Of a stretch of 64,000 nucleotides of DNA, positions 23,784-36,283 are shown piece by piece. Source of the stretch: Prototheca cutis. Lineage: Eukaryota; Chlorophyta; Trebouxiophyceae; Chlorellales; Chlorellaceae. The translations under genes were made by a program, and so were the position numbers. Position 1 is the stretch's first letter, and each line of letters begins with the position of its first letter. Location: the NCBI GenBank assembly GCA_002897115.2, contig BCIH01000004.1:340137-404136 (forward strand), written 5' to 3'. The notes beneath the pieces were generated by a model that did no database searches, was not told where the DNA came from, and was given only the letters and a program-made list of their open reading frames with translations.

Positions 23784-26700
23784 ATGCAACCGCACATTTA
23801 CAATGCTCCAGCTGTAAATGGCGGTGTAGAATTCTCCAAGATGCTAGAAGTCATCCAGAGTCAACCTGCACTGCAGGCGGAAGTGGGCCCGACCCCCCAA
23901 GCCGCAAAGCAGGGGCCAAAACCCTGCCGCGCCCGAGCTCCCTCGGACTTGGTGCAGGCGCTGTCTGCTTCCCCTCGCTCGTTACCATGCAGATTTCTGT
24001 ACGACGAGCTGGGGTCTCAGCTTTACGCTCAGATCACGGATCTTCCGGAGTACACCCCGTACCGGTCCGAGACGCTGCTGTTAACAGCCCATGCGGCTGC
24101 ACTGGCAGCCCAAGTCCCCCCCGGCGCCCTGGTGCTAGAACTGGGCTGCGGTGACTCCACCAAGACCGCCCTGCTGCTCAACGCCCTGCTGGACAGCCGG
24201 GGCCCTGCTGGAACTCGTTTTTGCGGCATTGACGTGTCGGCCGAAGCGCTTCGTCAGACGCGGCGCACGCTGGCGGCGCGCTGTCCTCGGCTTGACCCCA
24301 GCATGTTAAAGCTCATAGAGGCCGACTACTTGGAGGGTGTGCGGGCGGTGCGGGCCATGCACCCAGATGTCACGCTGTGCCTGCTGTGGCTGGGCTCCTC
24401 TGTCGGCAATTTCGACGCACAGGCCTCGGCCAGCTTCCTCGCAGCGCTCATCGATGCAGCGGGGGGCACGGCGCACGTGATCCTGGGCACAGATCTTTGG
24501 AAGGACACCAACGTGCTGCGAGCCGCCTACGACGATGCAGCCGGTGTCACGCGGCGCTTTATTCTCAATGGCGTTCAGAACACGCTGCGCACGCTGGGCC
24601 ACCCTGATGCCGGAGCGGATGACCTCTGGGACTATTTCGTTCATGTCAATGAAGGGCATGCGCAGGTGAGGAGATTTGAGGTTCACTTGCGATGTTGGGG
24701 CAAGAGAGGGCAGCTTTCTTTTCTTCTTTTTTGAGGGGGGGTCCTCGTGGCGGCGGAGCCATCGGGCCCATGATGTGCATGGATGCACTGTGCTTTCTTT
24801 TAACATGCTGGACATGGGATTGCATGAACTGGTTTACAACCGCAGAAGTATGCAAGCTCGCTCGTCAGACCTCTCTTTCTATCTGTCTACTGCTGCCGCA
24901 GGTGGAGATGTATGCCGTCCCACGCCGGCCCGTGCGTGACCTCGTGCCGGGGTTGAGCCTGGAAGCTGGCGAGAAGCTGCTGGTGGAAATTTCACGCAAG
25001 TTTACCCCTGCCAGCATTGCCTCCCTGGCAGACCAGGCAGGCCTCGTGTTGCAGGTATGTTTGTGGAGGGGGGCTTGCGTGAACTGATCCCGGTGAATGG
25101 ATACCCACCAGGATGATGTGCCTGTTTGCGTGGGTAAGTCCTGGTCGATCTTTACACATGCGAGGCCCCACACACATGGCAGGGGGTGTGGTGCATGCCT
25201 GGGTACAGCATGCAGCTGCTGGTGCCGCCGCTGGAGGCGCTGCATGCGGCATGGGAGGACACGGACGCGCTGTTTGGGCTCATTCGTGACTGGAGCTCAG
25301 TCCCCATTTCGCTACGCAATCCGTTTGGCTTTTACTATGGCCACATGGCCAGTTTCGCACGGAGCCGGCTGCTGCCGGAGGCCTCGCCAACCGAGCTGGA
25401 TTATCTGTACAGCCGCGGCAAGGACCCCAAAGTCAGCGAGCCCAGTGTCTGCCACACGTGCCCGCCCCCGCCGCCGGTCTGGCCCACGAAGGATGAAGTT
25501 TGCACGTATGTCACCTCGGTGAGAAAGGAGATCGTTGCCCAAGTCGCTTCGACGATAGCCGTGTCACCGTGGCGTCTGGCTATGGTGCTGGAGCACGAGC
25601 ACATGCACCAGGAGACGCTCTGCTACATGCTGGCCCAGCAGCGCAAGCGGGACTGGTGCTGTGGCAGGATTGGAGTCCAGCCCATGCTTCAGCCGCACGC
25701 GGCTACCACAGCATACCTGGCCGCCTGGCGCTACAGAGATACAGCCGTCCATCCCATGAACGATGCCTGGGTGACTGTGCCTGGGCGTGTGGCGCAGTTA
25801 GGGATGCAGGCGGACAGACGTCGCGGGTTTGCCTGGGACAACGAGCTCGGTCAGCCTGAAGAGGTCATCCTGCCAGAGCTCCAAGTCAGCGCCGCCCCTG
25901 TGACTGTGGCACAGTTCAAAGCCTTTATTGATGCTGCCAAGGTGAGTTCTAGTTGTTGTTGTTGTTTGGAAGGGGAGGTTGCGTTCGGGTTAGTCGCAGT
26001 ATTGTTGAGAGACCACGAGGGGAGTTGGGCTGGTGGAACTCTGGGGTTACCTTCCCTCTCCTGCCCTCCGGACCGCTGCAGCCGTATGAGAGCTCCGAGT
26101 TCTGGACTCCCGAAGACTGGCGCCATATCAGGAGTGCGGAGTGGCAGCACCCACAGAACTGGGTTCTCGACGACAAGGGCAACACCTGGGTCGCTGCGCC
26201 AGAGGGTGTCTACGCCCTGGAGGAGGTGCGCTGGTCGGGGCTGGGGCGCAGTGAGACAGGGATTGGGGAAACCATTGCTGGTACTTGCATGCTGTGCAGA
26301 CACGAAATCAGTAAACGCTGCAAGTGGCTTATCCCCCTTATTTTTCCTGTCAGGTGGCCCAGTGTCCTGCTTACGTCAGCCTGGCAGAGGCCGAGGCTTA
26401 TGCCAAGTGGGCGCGTGGCCGCATCATGACAGAGACAGAGTATCAGCAGGTCGTCTCCTTTTTGGAAACGTCTGGGATCCCACGGGCCGGCGCGACGAAG
26501 CTCGATGTGCCCATCAAGGCCATAGACCGAAGTGGCTGGGAATGGACTTCTACCGAGTTTCAACCTTTTCCAGGTCTAGGGTTTTTTCAGGAGTGTGTTG
26601 CGCTGACGGCAAAGGCGCCAGGTGGCGGGTCATTTGCTCATGGACCGTCATGAGTGAGAGCTGCGCACGTTCCAGAGTGGTAAATCCTCGTGCGCATCCC

Positions 26701-26913
26701 CTCCTTTCCAATGACACCCCTGCAGGCTTCGCGGCAGACCCTTTATATCCAGAGTACAGCACCGATTTCTTTGACGGTGACCACTTCGTGCTCAAGGGCG
26801 CTTCACCCTACACCCATGGGAGCATGAGGCGTCCCGGATTCCGCAATTTCTACCAGCGACTCTATCCGTATGTCCTCGCAAAGTTCCGGCTTGTCCGTGG
26901 TACTGGCAAGTAG
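23784..26913 (+). CDS. EGT1: Egt1-type ergothioneine biosynthesis fusion (EgtD methyltransferase + EgtB sulfoxide synthase)
   Basis: One protein carrying two steps of ergothioneine synthesis: histidine trimethylation to hercynine by SAM, then iron- and oxygen-dependent C-S bond formation. Six exons (23784-24665, 24902-25054, 25183-25941, 26082-26225, 26354-26573, 26726-26913) give 781 residues. Residues about 50-345 are the histidine-specific methyltransferase, with FLYDELGSQLYAQITDLPEY, the SAM motif LVLELGCGDSTKT (about 117) and LWLGSSVGNFD. Residues about 350 onward are EgtB-like: a DinB_2 helical part with the iron-ligand motif LEHEHMHQET (near 480), then a formylglycine-generating-enzyme fold ending LKGASPYTHGS...GFRNFYQRLYPY. 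This domain order (methyltransferase first) is that of fungal Egt1; OvoA has the reverse order. The ATG at 23784 is the first in frame. Confidence 0.92.
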
Positions 26914-27389
26914 AATATTCATCCTTTCTTTCTTTTTTTTCATCATCAAAATCGACCATTTTTGTTGGATTCAGCTCGTAACCTTGACGAGCGAGTGACA
27001 CGTTGCGCCATGGCACGTTGCTTACAGTCCCTTTTGACATTCCATCTGGCAGTGTGAGGTTGCATGCCCTGAGTGGGCAACGGCCCCCCTTTGCTCCTCC
27101 ATCATTGTCGTGGCAGGCAGTCATGGATGCACCATTCACTGTGGCCCTGTCGCCTGAAAGAAAGCGTGGCATGTGTTTTTCGTGCAATTCACGCCTTTGC
27201 CCACAAGATTATTGATTGGTCACACCAACGATTTTGGCAAGTTGCAGCCATTCCTATTCCCAATCGGCGCTGTGCCGGTAGAGCATCATTGACACATGTA
27301 TTGTACAAAGCAGTTGCAACGGATACACCTAGCTAGGGTACAGCTGCATGCTGGCTCTCTCTCGACTTTGGTGGGTGGTGAGCGGGCAA
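26914..27389. other. Convergent 3' flanks of the Egt1-like gene and DPE2
   Basis: 475 bp between facing stop codons, starting with a T-rich stretch at 26920-26945 typical of a 3' UTR. No gene is seen. Confidence 0.55.
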
Positions 27390-30300
27390 TCAGGAGCTGT
27401 GGACAAGGAGAGCGGGCAGGTCCTCCAGCCGGCAGCGACCAGAGGAGAGTAACAGGCTCTGGAGTGTTGTCCTCAGTTTGACGCAGTCCAGCTCCTCTAG
27501 GGTCAAATGCATGCGGTAGCGCCTGGAAGGGAGCAAGGCATTGGCAGGGCAGGTGTGCGACTGTGCTCCCATGTATCACGCCAGTCAGGGTGCGCGACGA
27601 CGAACCCGCCCGCAAAATCCACAGTTGACAAACGACCCCCCTTCCCCTCACCCCCACACACAAATGGACACAAGACACTCAACGGACCAGTAGTGCTGGG
27701 GGTTGTTTGGGTCATTGATTGTCTCCTCCCCCGCTGGCCTGACAACCGGCCAGCTCTCCAGTGCCATGAGGTCCTGGATTATAGGTAGGCAGAGGGTTGT
27801 TTCACCGTTTGATGGGCCCAGAAATGGCAAACAAAAACCTAAGAATGCATCGACACCACCTCCTACAGACGTACTTGGACAGGGAAGATGGCCAGGGCTG
27901 CGCGCGAGTCCATGTGCTGCTGTGCGATGGCTCGTGCAATCTCCGGCGTGCAGGCCGCCGGCGCGACGCCCGTGCCCCCCAAGACCTGGGTGAAGTACCG
28001 CTGTCGGCGGTCAGGATCAGCTTCATACCACTCCCGTGTCGTGGTGGTGTCGTGTGAACTGGGCGACGCCACACACATGTAGGGGTAATCCTCCGGCAAC
28101 CCAAACTCCCCAGGCGCCGACGGCATGCGCTGGATGCGCAGACCTGCATGGGTGCAGGGCGGGTGGTCTGGGGGTGGAAGGAATCCCTGGAGGTGATCCA
28201 GTGCTGAGTATGCAGTCATTCTCTGGCAGCAAATGTGGCCAATGAGGCCACGGTGTCAAGCCAGCCCGTCCCTGAGACCTGATCTCTTCTGTACCGCCCA
28301 CCAACAGCCCTGCAGGCCCTGGATTGAACATTGAAGTCAAACACTCAATGAAGCCGCGGCCAACTGCCGCACGCACCTACGATGCCAAGCTCGCTCATGA
28401 CGGGATGCACGCAGCCCGGGAGGAAGCCCAGGTCCTCTCCGCACATCAGCATGCCTGTCGCGTGCTGCAGCACAGGAAGTGTGACCAAGCCCTGCTTCCG
28501 CCACAGCTCTTCCTGCGCACCCGGGGGGGGGGGGNNNNNNNNNNNNNNNGGGGGGGGGGGGATATGGGACCGTCCTTTTTTTGTGCAGCTCACCAGGGGT
28601 AACACGAGAACCCCCTGACATGACAACAGCTACGGACATGGCGGTGGTAAAAGTAGTCGTCGTGGAGGCATGACAGCTCATTTCGCCACCCCAGCTCCGT
28701 AAGCGCCAGGAAGCTACTAGATTTTGCGAGCTCAAACCTCTGCAGATAAGATGAGGCATCAGGGGTGAGGGGGTTAGGCGAGCCATCGATGCTGGCAGGG
28801 CTGGATGGTGGCCTGAACCCTAGACCAGCACAGGCCTCCCTGCTGATACACCCCCCCTCTCTGCACATGTAACTCACAGGGTAAAATGCATCGACATCTT
28901 CAGTATCTCGGATCAAAATCACATTCAGGGCCAAGGAAATCAGTGTGTGCTTGATGTCGTCCCACCGGGCATGAGCTTCCGCTGAAAGGCTGTCTGGTGG
29001 TGCCAGGTTCCTGAGCGCAGTCTCCCTGAGAGAGATGTGCGTAACGAGGACGCGGCGTGCATGTGAGGGCATGATGAGGCATCTGCATGCATGCAGAATA
29101 TGGATTTGACAACAGACACAAGTCCCCTCCTGCCCCAGCACACGAACTTGGAGTACGGCGGCAGAAAGGCGAGCCGGGGCCCATAGGAAGGCTTGAAAAA
29201 CGTCTCTGCCACCTCCTCCGCAAGCTCCTCCCCAAGATCCGCTGACAAGAGCTCCAACGTGACATAGGGGTCACACAACCTGCGGTGGCAAGCAGTCATT
29301 GTGCAGGAAGCATCGATCAAGAGACGCCAGTGTCATTGCACAAAAAGATACACAAGTCGAGCCGGAGCTGTTGCACAGAGAACGAGCATGCATCCGGCTG
29401 GGCACACAATCTCGTTCAGTCCAGCCTCGTAGCACAACACACCTATCGAAATCCCAGATGCCTTTCTTCTCTAGCTCTGTCCTGGTGAGGGGAATGCTGG
29501 GGCGGAAGTGACCCATCATCCCGCTCCAGTGTACGCCGGGGATCTCCCAGATTCGGAAGAAGCCCAGAATGTGGTCCACCCTGACAGCCTGTGACAGATG
29601 TCATGAGCCCGGGGGGGGGGTAGGAGGTTTGATGGATGAATGATTTGTGCCATACTGCAAAACATAGCCTTCGTGCAGGATTCCTCCTCTCCTCCTCAGC
29701 CCGTGCCTTGTCTCATGGCCCCAGCGCAGAACAAGGGGCCAACAAAACCCACCTGGAAGTAGAGCGACAGGTGGGCGAGGCGGCGGCGCCACCAGGTGTA
29801 CCCCTCGGCGGCCATTTCTTCCCAGTTGTATGTCGGGAATCCCCAGTTCTGGCCATCCCGATTGAACCAATCTGGCGGCGACCCCGTGCCCGTGCCCATA
29901 TGGAACAGATGGGGGTAGAGCCACGTATCGACGCTGCAGGGATCCACACCGATCGGCAGGTCGCCCTTGAGGGCCACGCCCACGTCGGCGGCATAGCAGC
30001 TGGCGGCGCTGAGCTGGCGGTGCAGGTGGTACTGCAGGTAACACCCGAACGATACCTCCCGTCCGGCCTCGGTGCATGGCTCGAAAAACTTGGCAACAGC
30101 CTGCAAGGGACGACTGGAGTGTGCATAACTTGAAATTTTTATTGGAGTGGTAGATTCGACCGCATCCAGGCATTCTAGGGCCAAGGAATCCAGCACTCCA
30201 GGCCCTGCAGAATGGCACAGGGCAACTGTCCAGGCAGTCACCAATTGAACGGCATGGCCCCCTCCAGCACACTTGCCTTGGGACTGTATTGGCTATACAC

Positions 30301-33020
30301 ACCCCATTGCCGGTGGTCTGACGTGCCAAAGAATCCCTGAAAGTAACGGAAGAGTGCATATGGCCGCAGCCACTCGGCATTCTGGCTTACAAATTGCGCA
30401 AATTCGGGATCCTCCTGTATTTGTTGTGTAGAGTGGCTGGCTTGGGGTTGGGGCAGAGGGTATGTCTATTTGTGTGTAAAGGAGAGAGAGAGGAAAGGGA
30501 GGGAAACTGCAACAGCTGTTCTGGCCAGAATCACCCCTCCCAGGCCAATGCTGCGCCAGCAGAGCTGTCCGCACCAACAAATCAAATCAAGCAACGCACC
30601 TTGATCTCATCACGGCGTGTTTCAAACAATTTGCGCGCTATCGCGAGCTTAAACTTTAGGGTTGCCTCGTAATCCACTTCCAAGCCGTCCAGCTCGTTCC
30701 GCGCTCGAGCAATTTCGGCGGCAACCTCTGGCGCGTCAGCACCTGGCAGGGGGTTTGAGTGGGATGGGAGGAGGACTGAGGACTGGGCGAGTGGCAGGCT
30801 GAGCCACGCAGGGTGAAGTGCGCTGCCCTGGGTGCCCCGATGCGGCCGGCCCCCCTTTACGCATGTGGCCCCAAGGCACCCAGGCCCATCCTCCCAAGCG
30901 CCATGTCACAAACACACCAGGAAGTGCGGGGAGGCAGAGGTAGAGGGGATGCAGCGCAAATACGCAGAGAGAGGAATACGGGTACGAGTCTCGCCAATCC
31001 ATCCGCACGCAGGTGTCATTGACGGGCAGCAACTGAATCACACACATCCCTGCTTGAACGGGGGACAGGCTTGCGCCATGAGAGCCAGCAGCTTGGCTTC
31101 ATTTGTCGGACCTTGCGTGCATTTCCCCGCAGTTCAAACAAGGGCTCGTGGTCCAAACCCCATGTCTGCTGCAATATCACACTCCTTTTTTGTTCTCGGA
31201 AATGTGGTCCATCACCAACTCAGACCACGACCTCCCTTACCCAGAACGCTGCGCTTCCCTCCTTTACCCCCCCCCCCCCCCCCCCCCCAAAAAAAGTACC
31301 AGTTCTGCCAGCCAAGTCAGCCAGCGGCCGCAGGTCCATAAAGTCGCCGCATCCGACACTGTGCTTGCTGCGCAGCGAGAACACTGGAACAGCCAGGCCA
31401 GCGCCTCGCCAATCGCGAGCGCGGCGGAAATAACTGTCGCGTCGGAAGACGAGGCACGGATTCTTCGGCCCTCGTCGCTCTGCGGTCGTGCAGGGAGCCG
31501 TTTGTGTAGCCTATCAGCAGACTAAATAAAGGGGGACGGCTCCAACACGGTCCCCGTGCTTCAGGACCCTCCAGCTACATGGCCTGCTACATCACACCGC
31601 CAGCCACGGTGGCCACACCAAAGGCACCACAGCCGTCTCACCTGCCATGACGTGGTTCTCCCCGGCCTCCAGCGTCAGCGAACCATCGGCTTCTCGAATG
31701 GCATACTTGTACGTCAGTGGCAGGCAGCCCCGGGGGATCGGCACCTGTCCAGGTTTTGTTTGTCAGGTGAGCACGATGTCTGAGTCGATTGATCCATCGA
31801 TCAGCAGCATCTGCTCCACATTCTCTTTCTACTTCCCACCGCCCTCCACAAACCCCAAACACTGCCACCAACAAGAAAAGACTCTGGCACACCCCAATTT
31901 CCCAGGCGCATTCGTCGACACGGTGCAGGTCTGCCGCATTCTCAAGCTGCCAGTTGCCCAGGCTGGGGGCCCCACCCAGAATACACAGCCGCTGCTCCGG
32001 TCGCAGCTGCCAGTCCCTGCAGCGGGGTGGAAAACAGCGCAGGTTTCCTCCACCCCTGTCGAGGCATGCGCCCTGAACAACACATTTTGGCGGTCGGACA
32101 CCAGAGCCCATCGCCCCAACCCGCACCGCACTTGATCTGGAAGATGACAAAGGGGTTCTCAGGGTCGCAGGCCCCCTCGGGGAGTTGGAGACAGGGGCCG
32201 CCCTCCTCCGCTTGGTGGCTGCCAATCACCACATTCCGAAAGGCCTCACACTTGAGCAGTGCGCCAGGGTGCGATGAGTCCTGCGGGAATAGCACCGCAG
32301 GTGGTCGAAACGATGCCAGCCGGCATCGATGGACCTGAGCTCGGGAGACTGGTGGTGCAGGGCTGCACTGCCAGCGGACAGCGGACACACCAGCAGCTGC
32401 TGCACCCGTGTTCCCAGCCCAGCCCAGCGCTCTCCACATCTCAAGCCAGACACCCATCCATCCAACCATCGGTCAATGCACACAGACCAAGCAAGTCGCA
32501 CCTCCCAAACGTCGGTGATTTGAATGACAGCATCCTCCGGCACCTCTGCCGGCAGCTTGATCGTGACGGGCTCCGCGCTCCACTTGACCACTTCGTCTTG
32601 CTCATTCACGACCGCATACTGGTAGGTCAGCGGGGCGGTGTGCGACATGCGGAAGCTGGTCTCCCACAGCAGCAGGCTGCCAGAGTGCCGGCATTCCATG
32701 CGCTTGCCCTTGAGTGGGTCACTGGAACAGAGGGACGGAAGGGATGGGTGCGGTCCTGGAGCCTTGCGCCATGCAGGCCGCCATGCCAGCGCCGCAGGCA
32801 GCAACACGCAGCGCGGAGGATGCTGAGAAACAGGCACCAGGTCAACAACCCCATGGCTTTACCTGCTGGCGCCCAAGCCCCCCATCAGCGGCCCAGAGCC
32901 GCACACGATCAGGCTCTGTCCCCATTCCGTGGCATACGCTGTCCTGAACTGGAAGGTTATGCCCTCGCTCCAGTCCGAGCTCGCGCTGCTGTCCGAGGGC
33001 TTCATGCTCGACGGCTCCAT
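27390..33020 (-). CDS. DPE2: 4-alpha-glucanotransferase DPE2 (disproportionating enzyme 2, GH77 with two CBM20 domains)
   Basis: Cytosolic transglucosidase that takes maltose from night-time starch breakdown, passes one glucose to a heteroglycan and frees the other. About 16 exons. N-terminal CBM20 pair: exons 33020-32863, 32721-32502, 32280 to about 32100, about 32017-31905 (ILGGAPSLGNWQLEN) and 31744-31642. The GH77 domain starts near 31460 (WRGAGLAVPVFSLRS). It continues with IQLLPVNDTCVRMDWRDSYP (31045), LKGDLPIGVDPCSVDTW (29960), NGQNWGFPTYNWEEM (29850), VDHILGFFRIWEIPG (29590), CGEDLGFLPGCVHPVM (28430), LRIQRMPSAPGEFG (28140) and EETINDPNNPQHYW (27720). The final exon ends at 27390. There is no transit peptide, as expected for DPE2. 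A 15-N gap at 28535-28549 sits in an intron. The splice donor after the third exon is uncertain. Confidence 0.95.
28523..28561. repeat. G homopolymer spanning a 15-N gap
   Basis: Twelve G, fifteen N, then twelve more G, inside a DPE2 intron. The gap joins two ends that both stop in G-runs, so the true run length is unknown. Confidence 0.95.
31267..31295. repeat. C22-A7 homopolymer pair
   Basis: Twenty-two C followed by seven A, inside a DPE2 intron just after its gtactt donor when read on the minus strand. Confidence 0.95.
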
Positions 33021-33288
33021 TCACAAGCGACGCATGGTGACCATGTAATGTTCTGTACAAGAATCTGGTTGTCACCAAGGACATGATAGGGGTCCCTCGG
33101 GTACAGCCCGAAGCCATCTCGCTCGTCTCCAGGAGCGCGATTAGTGCCTTCGCAAAATGGGGGTGCCGGGAACCCACCACGGGTGGTCCCTTGCCACGCA
33201 AGCGTCGGTGATGGCACATTCACTGGACCAAAAGACTGCAGGAGAATTCTGCCAATTTTGATTGCGAGGGATCGGGTGGTCCTGCGCT
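33021..33288. promoter_or_regulatory. Shared divergent promoter of DPE2 and the metaxin-like gene
   Basis: Only 268 bp lie between the two outward-facing start codons, so both promoters and 5' UTRs must be packed or shared here. No specific box is claimed. Confidence 0.5.
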
Positions 33289-35100
33289 ATGGCGGAGCCA
33301 GAGGTGGTCCTGTACCGGAGCCCGGTGAGCTGGCCGCCCACCTCCCTGTCCATCTCTGCCGTTCAGATTGAGGTGCGCAGGGTTCCTTTGTCATTGTATT
33401 CTGGGGCTGTGGCAGAGCCAGATCATGGGCACCTGGAGCCCATCTCGAGCGCGCCGCGCACCTCCCCGATCACTTGCCCCAGGCCTACCTCCAACTCGCC
33501 GGCGTGGCCTATACGGTTCGGGAGTGCAGCACGGAGGCCGCCTGCCCAACGGGTCGTCTTCCCGCCCTGGAAATTGGGAGCACGCTGGTGGGTCCTGCGC
33601 CCGCCAGCTGCCCCTACATTCCCCAAGAGGAGGTGGCAGCCGCCGGCGCACTGCTGGGCTACCTGCAGGAGCACGTGGTGGACCTGGACAGGGGCCTGCG
33701 TGGCGCTGCGCGTGGTGAAGCCGTCGCCTTTGGCTCCTTGGTGGAGACGGAGCTGCTGCCGGCCCTGGTATACTCCACCTGGTGCGAGCAGGCGTCGTAC
33801 AAGCAGCACATCCAGGTGCGTGCATGCCCGGCCAGCACTGGGACTAACATGTTGGGTCTCGTTTTGTGTTGCTCTCCAAGATGTGATGGATGGGATGCGT
33901 GAGCGCTCTGCATTCGTGGGTCATGTTTCGTGCAGGGATGCTTGCTCCGTGCGCCATGGTCCAGCTCACCATTTCCTTCGGACGACCGCCCGATGAGCAG
34001 CCGCTGCTGGGGGCGCGGTACCTGTTTCCTCTGAGCTACATCATCCCTTCCAACCAGCGCCATGCCATCATGCGCTCTTTCACCGCCGATCGCGACGCGG
34101 TGTGTACCCGTGGTCGGGAGGGTTGCTGCCTAGAAGCGGTGCTGCTTGGGGTTCCAGGCCGGGGAGGAGGGTTTTATCATGCCTGGGCTGGCCCTGTATA
34201 CACCAGCTGTTGCCCTTCTCCCGGGGGCCACAACAGGGCTGCCTGGGCATCGGCATGAACCCCTTGCAGTCACATGCAGCCAATCCATTTCTTTGCAGAT
34301 CTACAAGGCGGCCACGAGAGCGCTGGATGCCATCGCAGCAAAGCTCAGCGCCACACAGGAATTCCTGCTGGGCTCGACGCCAAGCTCCATCGGTAGGTTT
34401 GATTTGGAGGGTGTCCCAGGTTCACGAGGCATGACACCATGTTTGGGTGGCCTGCTTGGCATCAAGCAGCCCCTTACGTCATCCTATGTCAGACTGTGCG
34501 CGGGGCCCCAATCTAACTCTCCTCTACTCGTTGCAGACGCACTGCTGTATGGGTGCCTGACATTCCTCCAGAGCAGCCCCTGTGCCCACCCAGCATTGCA
34601 CCGACACTACCTGGGCCTCCGAGAGCTGGGGGCTTATGTAACCCGCATCGGCGAGACCCTGAGCGCCCAACCGGTTGGGGCACGGCTGGGAGGCGAGTCG
34701 GGCGAGGGGTGGAGCGAGTGGGCTCGGCCTGGCGGGCCCACAAGGTAATTGGGGCTCTGGTGTGTGGAGGGGGGGAGTGGAGGAGGGGGGAGGTTGTGGG
34801 CAGCATCGCTCTGACCTCGCTTTTATGAATGGCAGGAAGACGCCCGAAATCTCGACCCACAGTCGAGGCTTGGCCAGCGGGCATGATGTAGGTGGTCTTG
34901 CTCCCACCCATCTATTATGCCCTGCAACCCACAGGGCTGAGAAGGAGGCGGCAGCGCTGACTGCCTCGTTGAACAGGAAGGGCAAGATCTGGCTGGGCTG
35001 CGCCACGGCCATCATCGTGGCATATGTCATCTTTGGGGGCCAGTACTTTTCCATTGGATATTTTGATGATGAAGACATGGAAGACGAAGACGATGATTAA
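33289..35100 (+). CDS. Metaxin/Sam37-like outer mitochondrial membrane protein
   Basis: Likely a GST-fold component of the mitochondrial outer-membrane sorting (SAM) machinery. The short first exon reads MAEPEVVLYRSP. The large second exon (to 33815) holds the metaxin N-domain: AYLQLAGVAYTVRECSTEA, PTGRLPALEIGSTLVGP and SLVETELLPALVYSTWCEQ. Later exons add LGARYLFPLSYIIPSNQRH, IYKAATRALDAIAAKLSATQ (34300-34393) and DALLYGCLTFLQS (from 34537). The last exon (34936-35100) gives a membrane helix (IWLGCATAIIVAYVIFGG) and an acidic tail of Asp/Glu, a tail-anchored layout. The acceptor of exon 2 and the join before the last exon are not settled; an extra optional exon is possible at 34847-34890. 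Confidence 0.75.
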
Positions 35101-35324
35101 GCACTGCTGCGGGGCGTTTGATGGCCGTCACTGCGTTGTGGGGAGCGAGTGTAAAAAAACCCGAGACGCCCGATGGGGAGAGGGGGGCGATCCACGCCCG
35201 CCCGCATGAAGAGGGCGACATTACATAACCCCAAGTTTCGATGCCCTACTCGACACCCTGCGTGCATTAAGATTCTTGCTTTTAATTTGGATAGCACGGT
35301 TGTCGCACAGATAGTCAGTGGGCA

Positions 35325-36087
35325 ATGCTGCGGCTCGTGCGCACAGTCGGTCTGGTGAGGGCCCAGGGCTTTGCCCCGAGCGCGACGGCCCAGAGATTGC
35401 TGGCAAACAAGGCTGGCACAAAGGATGAGCTCGATGATGACAGTTTTGAGTTGCTGCCGCCGGGTGCCAGCATGAAGGACCCCCTGTATGGCCTCAGGTG
35501 CGCCGGGGGGTTGGGACCACCGGGATGGGCGGTCGAGTCCGTCGTGCGGGGCCACGCCGGCAAGGCTGGTGGACGAACACCCACACACGCACTCCATACG
35601 ATATGTTGCAGTGAGAACCAAAAGCTCTTCCACCATGACAACAAGCGGGTCGTCAGCGACAAGAAGCAGGAGAGCTTCACCCCCCTGAGCCGGGAGGCTG
35701 CCCAACAAAAGCTCGAGGCTGTGAAGGTACGATGGGGCCAGGGGAAAGCGCCGCTCCACTTTCAGAGACGCCTCATGTGGTCTTGAGGACCCGAGTTCTG
35801 CAATGGGTTTGCACTTTTGACGTCCCACGGGGTCCATGCAAACCGGGTTGCTTGCTCGACGTCGTCGGGCCTTGCCCTGTTTCCTCGGATGCTGAAGCAT
35901 CTGTTTCCCAATCACCTTGCATGTGCAGAAGCTGCAGAAGAAGGAGGAAGAGGATGACGAGGGCAGGTACGTCTACCTCCCTCCCGGCTCCAGCATGCGC
36001 GAGCCGGGCGACAGCATGTCTGACCCCGGCGAGCGCAAGGTCTACGTCCGCGACCCGACCCCCCTCCGGACCCCACACAAAAAGTGA
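35325..36087 (+). CDS. Small acidic protein with a repeated PPG-S-M motif, probably organellar
   Basis: Three exons (35325-35497, 35612-35726, 35929-36087) encode 148 residues. The N-terminus (MLRLVRTVGLVRAQGFAPSATAQRLLANK) has Arg and no acids for 27 residues, fitting a mitochondrial presequence. The rest is charged. A short motif occurs twice: LLPPGASMKDP near residue 48 and YLPPGSSMREPGDSMSDP near 113. No known family is recognised. It lies 225 bp downstream of the metaxin-like gene on the same strand and converges with the FHA-RING gene. Confidence 0.72.
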
Positions 36088-36283
36088 GCGTGCCGGGGAC
36101 GAAAAGGCCATCCTCTGTGGAGGTTGAGCTGCTTGCCTTCATGGCCTAGGCAGGATGGAGGAGGCAGGCTATGTCGTGATGCGGCGCCCCGCTCCTTCTC
36201 TTCCCTGATGCCTTCTCCCAGGGTGTTTTGCGATGCATTTGGTACACTTGCCACTCTTTCAATGTAAAGGGTTCTGTTTCAAG

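Noticed and set aside
23784..26913. OvoA (ovothiol synthase) instead of Egt1
   Set aside because: OvoA has the sulfoxide synthase first and the methyltransferase last; here the histidine methyltransferase is N-terminal.
34847..34890. An extra exon in the metaxin-like gene
   Set aside because: It has splice-like edges, but neither phase keeps the frame into the tail-anchor exon without a stop, so it was left as optional at best.
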